Source of the DNA: DASPMP01 sp035758925
Lineage (GTDB): Bacteria; Gemmatimonadota; Gemmatimonadetes; Gemmatimonadales; Gemmatimonadaceae
Reading direction: 5' to 3'
NCBI GenBank assembly: GCA_035758925.1
Contig: DASTVV010000226.1
Coordinates: 1 to 64,000 of the forward strand
DNA length: 64,000 nucleotides
Shown here: one piece after another, positions 58,950-64,000 of the stretch
How positions within the stretch are numbered: position 1 is the stretch's first letter
How the letters are laid out: the number at the start of each line of letters is the position of its first letter
Notes under the pieces: generated by a model
What the model saw: the letters and a program-made list of their open reading frames with translations, nothing else
The model's database searches: none
What the model was told of the DNA's origin: nothing
Made by a program: the position numbers and the translations under genes

Positions 58950-59118
58950 CCGGGGACAAGGGACCGGGGACAGGGGACAAGGGCAACTGACTGGGGAATG
59001 GTAAGGGGACCGGTTAGGGGGATCGTCCCGTGCTGATCCTTCTTTGTCCCCTTCTCCGGTCCCCTCACCTGGTCCCTAGTCGGTTGCCCTTGTCCCCGGT
59101 CCCCCGTCCCCGGTCCCT
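58950..59118. repeat. GGGGACAAGGG long hairpin element (copy 2)
   Basis: Arms of about 63 nt (58950-59013 and 59056-59118) are inverted copies, sharing GGGGACAAGGGCAAC, GACT-GGGA and AGGGGACCGG, around a 42-nt spacer. The element fills the gap between the convergent DUF4349 and ankyrin genes, only 3 nt after one stop and 1 nt before the other. It may act as a terminator for both. Confidence 0.85.
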
Positions 59119-59119
59119 C

Positions 59120-61108
59120 CTAGCAAGAGACGCAGCGGTGACTGTTCTTTGCGCCCAGCTTCTCCAGGAGCGCTATGGTTTCCGGGAACGGCCGCAATCG
59201 CTGCACCGGACCGTTGGCCATGTCCACCGTCGTTCGAAAATTTCGCGACACGGCGCGCACGTCGGCGCCCTTCGAGACCAGGTAGAGGATCATCTCGTTG
59301 TCGCCTCGCGACGCCGCGTGATGCAGCGGCGTCATTCCCTGCGCGTCGCGCTGATTCACGTCGGCGTGCAGCTCTTCGACGAGATACTTCATCGCCGGCA
59401 TCCAACCCTCGGGAGCGTGGCGATGGGAGTTGCCAGCGAAGCCATTGCCGTAGCCCACGCCGGCAGCAGCGTGGATTGGATACACACCGATGCCTGGCGG
59501 CATCGCCTTCCCCGCCGAGTCGATCTCCGGCGTGGCCGCGACTGGAGGAGGCTGATTGCCACGCCCGCCGCCGCCGCCACCGCCGCCACCACCGCCAGCG
59601 CCGCCGCCAACGCCACTGGCCGCACCGGCCGCACCGGCCGCACCCGCACCGCCACCAGCACCTGCGGCTCGAGCAACCTGCTGCTGCGGCGTGCGCTGTG
59701 ACGGAATGTTGGGATCGGCGCCGTACTTCACGAGCAGACGCATCGCGTCGACGTCCACCGCGTACGCCGCGCGCCAGAACGGCGTGGTGCCCTCGAGGTT
59801 CTCGAGGCCACAGTTCCCGCTGCCGCAGTTGTTGTACGCGAAATACCAGAGATGCTGCGTAATTCGTACGTTCGGCTGTGCCTTCGCCTGGAGCAGCGCT
59901 TCCATGACTTCGAGATAGGTCGTGCGCTGGAACTGCACGGCCTGTGGCTGCGGGAATCGCGACCGCGGCGCCCACTGCGTGTTAATCACGGCGTACAGCG
60001 GCGTGTTGCCGGCGACGCTCGCGAGGTTGGGATCCGCGCCGCGCTCGATCAGCTTCATGGCGACGTCGAACTGGCCGTTGACCGTGGCCATCAGCAGCGG
60101 CGTCGTCTTGTCGGACGTGGTTGGATCGTTGATGTCGGCTCCGCCATCGAGCAGGGCCACCACCGCGTCCAGGTTTCCCTGCCGCACGGCATGATGCAAC
60201 GCCGTGAGCCCCCCCATTCCGCCGACGGATGTGAGGAATCCGGCGACGCCGCCGTTGATCGTGTCCACCTCTTCCTGGACCGGACCTTTGACGGCGAGTG
60301 GCGACACGAGCACGACGCGCCCGGAGTCGATCGCCTGCTGAATTTGCGTGGGAGTGAACGGTCCCCTGGGCTGCGGCACGCCTGGACGACCCGGTACGGG
60401 AGGAGCCGCGGCGGTAGACCCGGCGGTGCCAGCGGCGGTAACGGTGGGCGCCTTTGCCGTGTCACGATGTTTCTCGGGCTCGAACGACACCAGGATCTCG
60501 TTGCGCTTCTTCGTTGCCGCCTGCTCCTGTGCGGCCTGCTCCGTGAGGTTCACGGCCGTCGTGTGAATCGATGGGTCGGCACCGGCCTTGATCAGTACCC
60601 TGATTGCCTCTGCCCTGCCCGCCGCCGCCGCGAACACGAGCGGCGTCTGGCCCCACTCCTTCTCGCGCGCGTTCACGTCGGCGCGTTTGTCGACGAGGGC
60701 CTTCACTGCGCCGGGGTCGCCGGCCGCGGCGGCGAAGTGGAGGGCGCTGGCGCCGGAGCTCGTCGGCGCGTTCGCGTCACTGCCAGCGGCGAGCAGCACT
60801 CGCACGACGGCAGCCTGTCCGCCGCGCGCCGCGATATGGAGAGGTGTGTAATCGCCAATGCGGGTCCTGGCGCGCACGTTGGCTTTGGCTCGGAGCAGCA
60901 CGTCAGCCATCGCCGAGTCGCCCCGCTCGGCCGCCCAGTGCAGCGCCGTCATGCCGTCACCCTGGGCGGCGTTGACGTTGGCGCCCTTCGCGATCAGGGA
61001 TCGCACGGCCGCGACATCGCCCTTCATCGCCGCGTCGGCCACAGGAGATGGCAAGCTGACACCAGTGCCGACGACAAATGCGAGCGCGCCAAACAGAATT
61101 CCTTTCAC
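59120..61108 (-). CDS. Exported ankyrin-repeat protein
   Basis: This 662-residue protein has a signal peptide and about eleven ankyrin repeats in two blocks (residues 30-180 and 300-640), with consensus units such as GMTALHWAAERGDSAMADVL and GMTPLHHAASRGDNEMILYL. Between them lies a charged linker, and near residue 490-525 a Gly/Ala-rich run. The end reads EKLGAKNSHRCVSC. It probably binds proteins in the periplasm. An element (61140) lies upstream of its start. Confidence 0.87.
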   Translation of the reverse strand: MKGILFGALAFVVGTGVSLPSPVADAAMKGDVAAVRSLIAKGANVNAAQGDGMTALHWAAERGDSAMADVLLRAKANVRARTRIGDYTPLHIAARGGQAAVVRVLLAAGSDANAPTSSGASALHFAAAAGDPGAVKALVDKRADVNAREKEWGQTPLVFAAAAGRAEAIRVLIKAGADPSIHTTAVNLTEQAAQEQAATKKRNEILVSFEPEKHRDTAKAPTVTAAGTAGSTAAAPPVPGRPGVPQPRGPFTPTQIQQAIDSGRVVLVSPLAVKGPVQEEVDTINGGVAGFLTSVGGMGGLTALHHAVRQGNLDAVVALLDGGADINDPTTSDKTTPLLMATVNGQFDVAMKLIERGADPNLASVAGNTPLYAVINTQWAPRSRFPQPQAVQFQRTTYLEVMEALLQAKAQPNVRITQHLWYFAYNNCGSGNCGLENLEGTTPFWRAAYAVDVDAMRLLVKYGADPNIPSQRTPQQQVARAAGAGGGAGAAGAAGAASGVGGGAGGGGGGGGGGGRGNQPPPVAATPEIDSAGKAMPPGIGVYPIHAAAGVGYGNGFAGNSHRHAPEGWMPAMKYLVEELHADVNQRDAQGMTPLHHAASRGDNEMILYLVSKGADVRAVSRNFRTTVDMANGPVQRLRPFPETIALLEKLGAKNSHRCVSC

Positions 61109-61139
61109 ACGACCTCCACTGAGAGAATCAACGCGAAGA

Positions 61140-61266
61140 TTGAAGCGCGGAGACGCGGAGGAACGGAGGAACCCGTTGATTGGTTAACCGGCGCGACAGA
61201 CTATCCTCGCAGGAACCAACAAAGGTCCGTGCAGTCCTCCGCGCCCTCCGCGCCCTCCGCGTTCGA
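61140..61266. repeat. GCGGAGG hairpin element with conserved core (copy 3)
   Basis: Left arm (61141-61170) and right arm (61235-61266) are inverted runs of GCGGAGG-like units, GAAGCGCGGAG at one end and CCTCCGCGTTCGA at the other. The 64-nt core aligns with that of copy 2 (53234-53320). It lies between the DUF1552 gene stop and the ankyrin gene start on the same strand side. Confidence 0.8.
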
Positions 61267-61309
61267 TGACGTTGCAGTTTTCGCGTGCTTCGCGATGGGC
61301 TGTTCGAGA

Positions 61310-62686
61310 CTAAAGAGACAGCGCGAACTCGCCCGTACTGTCCCCGAATCCCTTCACGTCGTCCAATCCGAGCCTGTGCATCAGCGTCAGCATCACGTTG
61401 GCCATCGGCGTCCCGTCCGGGGCCTTGAGGTGCAGGTTGCCCTCGAGCAGTCCGTTGCCGTGACCCATCACCAGCAGCGGGCAGCGCCGGTGGTTGTGGA
61501 TGTTGCCGTCGGCCATCGGTGAGCCGTACAGGATCACCGTCTTCTCGAGCAGGTTGGAGTCGCCTTCCACCGTGTGCTTCAACTTCTCGAGGAAGTACGG
61601 AAGCATGCTGACGTGGTACCGATTGATCATGTTGAACTCGAGGATTGCCGATTCACGGCCACCGTGGTGCGACGCCGGATGGAATCCCTTGTTCGTGCCG
61701 CTTTCCGGAAATGTCCGGCTCGATGCGTCGCGGCCGGTCTTGAACGAGAACACGCGCGTCATGTCCGACTGGAACGCCAGCACCTGGAAGTCGAACATCA
61801 GCTTCATGTGCTCGGCGAACGAATCCGGCACGCCGATGGGCGCCTCGGGTAGTTCGCGGGCTTCTCCGCTGGAGTTCCGTGCCTCGACCGCCTGAATGCG
61901 GCGCTCCAGCTCACGGATGTCCTCGAGATACTTGTCGAGACGCTGCCGATCGGTCGCGCCCAAGTCCTTCTTGAGAGACGCCGTCTCTCCGACGATCCAG
62001 TCCAGGATGCTCTGGTTGGCGCGGCGGCGCGACATGCGGTCGGCGTTGTCGTTGCCGGCGCCGAACAGGAGGTCGAACGCGACGCGCGGATTGCGGATCA
62101 TCGGCAACGGCTCGCTGGGGCTGGCCCAGCTGATCGTGTCCGTGTACGCGCAGGCGTAGTTGTAGTAGCAGCCGCCGGCCTGGTCGAGATTCTCGATGCA
62201 GAGCTGCATCGACGGGATCGCGGTGTCGCCGGCGATCTTGCGCGCGACCAGCTGGTCCAGCGACGTGCCGACGTAGAGGTCGGACCCCTGCGTCTGCTTG
62301 GGGTGCGACTGCGTGAGGAACACGGCGCTCGACCGGAAGTGGTCGCCGCCAATCTCCGGCGCGTCGAACGCTTCGGCCATGCGGACGTCAGTGTTGCTGA
62401 CGATCGTGAGGTACTTGCGCCAGGGCTCGAGCGATACCAGCGCGCCATCGGGGTTGAGCTCGAAGTTCCGGCCCACGGCCGCTGGCGCCCAGAGGTTTTT
62501 CGTCGCACCCCAGGCATTGCTGCCGGCCGCGCCGTGCACGGACTCGATGGCCACGAAGCGCGTTTTATCTGCGGTCGCTGACGCTCCGGCTGCCCCACGC
62601 AGCGACGCGAACGCCGGCACCATCGCGTCGAGGTACGGGAGAGCTACACTCGCCCCCAGGCCGCGCAGGAACGTGCGGCGTGGCAT
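61310..62686 (-). CDS. DUF1552 domain protein with Tat signal
   Basis: This 458-residue protein starts at MPRRTFLRGLGASVALPYLD, a twin-arginine signal, and matches DUF1552, a family with no proven function, usually encoded next to DUF1592-type cytochromes. Recognisable parts are FVAIESVHGAAGSNAWG, SGEARELPEAPIGVPDSFAEH and ILYGSPMADGNIHNHRRCPLL. A start at 62710 adds eight residues. It lies downstream of the DUF1592 gene, as usual. Confidence 0.88.
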   Translation of the reverse strand: MPRRTFLRGLGASVALPYLDAMVPAFASLRGAAGASATADKTRFVAIESVHGAAGSNAWGATKNLWAPAAVGRNFELNPDGALVSLEPWRKYLTIVSNTDVRMAEAFDAPEIGGDHFRSSAVFLTQSHPKQTQGSDLYVGTSLDQLVARKIAGDTAIPSMQLCIENLDQAGGCYYNYACAYTDTISWASPSEPLPMIRNPRVAFDLLFGAGNDNADRMSRRRANQSILDWIVGETASLKKDLGATDRQRLDKYLEDIRELERRIQAVEARNSSGEARELPEAPIGVPDSFAEHMKLMFDFQVLAFQSDMTRVFSFKTGRDASSRTFPESGTNKGFHPASHHGGRESAILEFNMINRYHVSMLPYFLEKLKHTVEGDSNLLEKTVILYGSPMADGNIHNHRRCPLLVMGHGNGLLEGNLHLKAPDGTPMANVMLTLMHRLGLDDVKGFGDSTGEFALSL

Positions 62687-62738
62687 CGCGCTTCGAGTCA
62701 GGATATGCATTGGATCGTTGTCTCCTGTGTTCTCTCTC

Positions 62739-64000
62739 TTATCGATCTGCGTCGGCCACTGGCGCCTCGGCGCGCTTGGACCTGAATGCCGGACTCCTCA
62801 CGACACCACTGATGAACGCCGACATGCGATAGCCGTCCTTCTCCGCGTCGCGCACGATGGTCCGAATCGCCGGCTGGTCATAGTCCTCCACGCGCCGCCC
62901 GATGGCGTACGCCATGAGGTTTTCCGTGAACGAGCGGAGCAGCGGCAGTGGACGCGACAGCAGTGACCGCGTGAGGTCGCTCGGACTCGTGACCGGGGTG
63001 CCGTCGTACATCGTGCCCTTGGTGTCCAGTGGCATGCCGTTCTCGCGGAAGCGCCACTTGCCGGTGACGTCGAAGTTGTCGAGCGCCAGTCCGATGGGAT
63101 CCATGTACTGGTGACACGTCTTGCACGTCGGGTTCGCGCGGTGGATCTCCATCCGCTCGCGCGTCGTGAGCATGCGGCCGTCCTTGGCCCCGACGGTCTC
63201 CTCGAGGTCGGGGACGTTCGGTGGCGGCGGCGGTGGAGGCATGCCGATGAGCACCTCCATCACCCACTTGCCGCGGAGCACCGGCGACGTGCGGTTCGCG
63301 AGCGATGTCTGCACCAGGATGCTGCCGTGTCCCAGCAGTCCGCGGCGCGTGCTGTCGGGATACGTCACCTTCCGGAACTCCGGTCCCGACACGCCCTGAA
63401 TACCGTAATGCCGCGCGAGCCGCTCGTTCACGAACGTGTAGCTCGATGTGAAGAGATCGAGCACGCTGCGGTTGGCTCGGACCACGTCCGCGAAGAACAG
63501 CTCGGTCTCCGTACGCATCGCGTCCGCGAGCTGCTGGTCGTAGTCCGGAAACCAGAACGGATCGGGGTGCACCTTCTCCAGGTCCTGAAGCCGCAGCCAC
63601 TGCGACGCGAACCTGGTGGACAGCGCCTGACCGCGGCGGTCCGCGAGCATGCGCTTCACCTGCGCGTCGAGCGTCTTCGGATCGGAAAGCTTGTGGTGGC
63701 TGGCGAGCGTGAAGAGCTGATCGTCCGGGATGCTGCCCCACAGGAAGAACGAGAGCCGCGACGCGAGCTCGAAATCGTTGATGCTGTAATCCTCACCAGC
63801 GGCCGCCTTGGCGGGCGCGGTCTCGAAGCGAAACACGAAGAACGGGCTCGCGAGAATCGCCTGGAGCGCCGTGCGAATGCCCTCCTCGAAACCACCACCC
63901 GCCCGTGCTGCGCCTTCCTTGTAGAAGCCCATCAGGCCGTCACGATCGCGCTGCGTGAGCGGCCGGCGATACGCGCGCGTGCCAAGTCGCGTGATGATCC
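62739..64000 (-). CDS. DUF1592/DUF1588/DUF1585 cytochrome-like protein, partial
   Basis: The frame is open through the right edge, so the 5' end is outside the window; at least 420 residues are present. It has the DUF1595/DUF1592 region (TRLGTRAYRRPLTQRDRDGL at the edge, then FFLWGSIPDDQLFTLASHH), DUF1588 with one haem site CKTCH in RANPTCKTCHQYMDPIGLAL, and DUF1585 (LLRSFTENLMAYAIGRRVED). Such proteins are periplasmic, usually paired with DUF1552 proteins; their role is unproven. Confidence 0.88.
   Translation of the reverse strand, partial: IITRLGTRAYRRPLTQRDRDGLMGFYKEGAARAGGGFEEGIRTALQAILASPFFVFRFETAPAKAAAGEDYSINDFELASRLSFFLWGSIPDDQLFTLASHHKLSDPKTLDAQVKRMLADRRGQALSTRFASQWLRLQDLEKVHPDPFWFPDYDQQLADAMRTETELFFADVVRANRSVLDLFTSSYTFVNERLARHYGIQGVSGPEFRKVTYPDSTRRGLLGHGSILVQTSLANRTSPVLRGKWVMEVLIGMPPPPPPPNVPDLEETVGAKDGRMLTTRERMEIHRANPTCKTCHQYMDPIGLALDNFDVTGKWRFRENGMPLDTKGTMYDGTPVTSPSDLTRSLLSRPLPLLRSFTENLMAYAIGRRVEDYDQPAIRTIVRDAEKDGYRMSAFISGVVRSPAFRSKRAEAPVADADR

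Noticed and set aside
51847..61266. GCGGAGG elements as CRISPR arrays
   Set aside because: There are only arm repeats of about 8 nt, inverted and not direct, with no unique spacers of constant size and no cas genes.
59852..61522. Long plus-strand ORF opposite the ankyrin gene
   Set aside because: It is antisense to ankyrin repeats, crosses the GCGGAGG element and has shadow-like composition.

Overview
The window comes from a high-GC Gram-negative bacterium, and I infer Gemmatimonadota. Many exported proteins have signal peptides ending in an -AQ cleavage site, and there are several Tat-exported proteins. There are a TonB receptor and other outer-membrane barrels, a DUF1552/DUF1592 pair, and a Y-family polymerase with the motif SVDEWYLD. 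An acidobacterium is the main alternative. I saw no rRNA, tRNA, CRISPR array, IS transposase or prophage gene. Most genes are short chromosomal operons of secreted hydrolases, peptidases, lipoproteins and transporters.

Layout. 1-0.8 kb: an ORF fragment and a GxxExxY nuclease-like gene followed by a 31-bp inverted repeat. 0.8-4 kb: a TldD/TldE-type pair. 4-9.7 kb: a DUF3667-like membrane protein, a HExxH lipoprotein, a ChbG/YdjC-type deacetylase, a histidine phosphatase, an alcohol dehydrogenase and an APC permease. 9.7-16.6 kb: an SH3 protein, a TolB-like propeller, a GMC oxidoreductase with its Tat subunit, a peroxiredoxin and a GH130 enzyme. 16.6-25 kb: envelope and hypothetical proteins, a PIG-L deacetylase, RidA, an orphan histidine kinase and a dihaem cytochrome. 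25-36 kb: an RND pump, a membrane-anchored alpha/beta-hydrolase pseudoenzyme, a TonB receptor, an HtrA-like protease and a lipase. 36-44.5 kb: a DinB-like protein, a broken gene, an M20 peptidase, TPR proteins and a malonyl-CoA synthetase/malonate carrier pair. 44.5-64 kb: a second GxxExxY gene inside an inverted-repeat element, several secreted hydrolases, a SLOG protein, a penicillin acylase relative, a Y-family polymerase, an amidohydrolase, a creatininase relative, IlvE, an ankyrin protein, DUF1552 and a partial DUF1592 protein.

The most unusual feature is a set of dispersed hairpin-forming elements lying between genes and in one case inside a coding region. At least five sequence families are present: GATCAGCG, CATCCGAATTC, ACCACAGAGG, AACGCGGAGG and GGGGACAAGGG, with a possible sixth, CTGACAGCC. 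They share a design: a G/A-rich or palindromic arm, a short spacer and the inverted arm. Two of them carry a GxxExxY PD-(D/E)XK gene as cargo or neighbour, and the CATCCGAATTC family also has two copies without a gene. Several elements begin at or within a few bases of a neighbouring stop codon. I propose, as inference, that these are mobile or structured elements served by GxxExxY nucleases.
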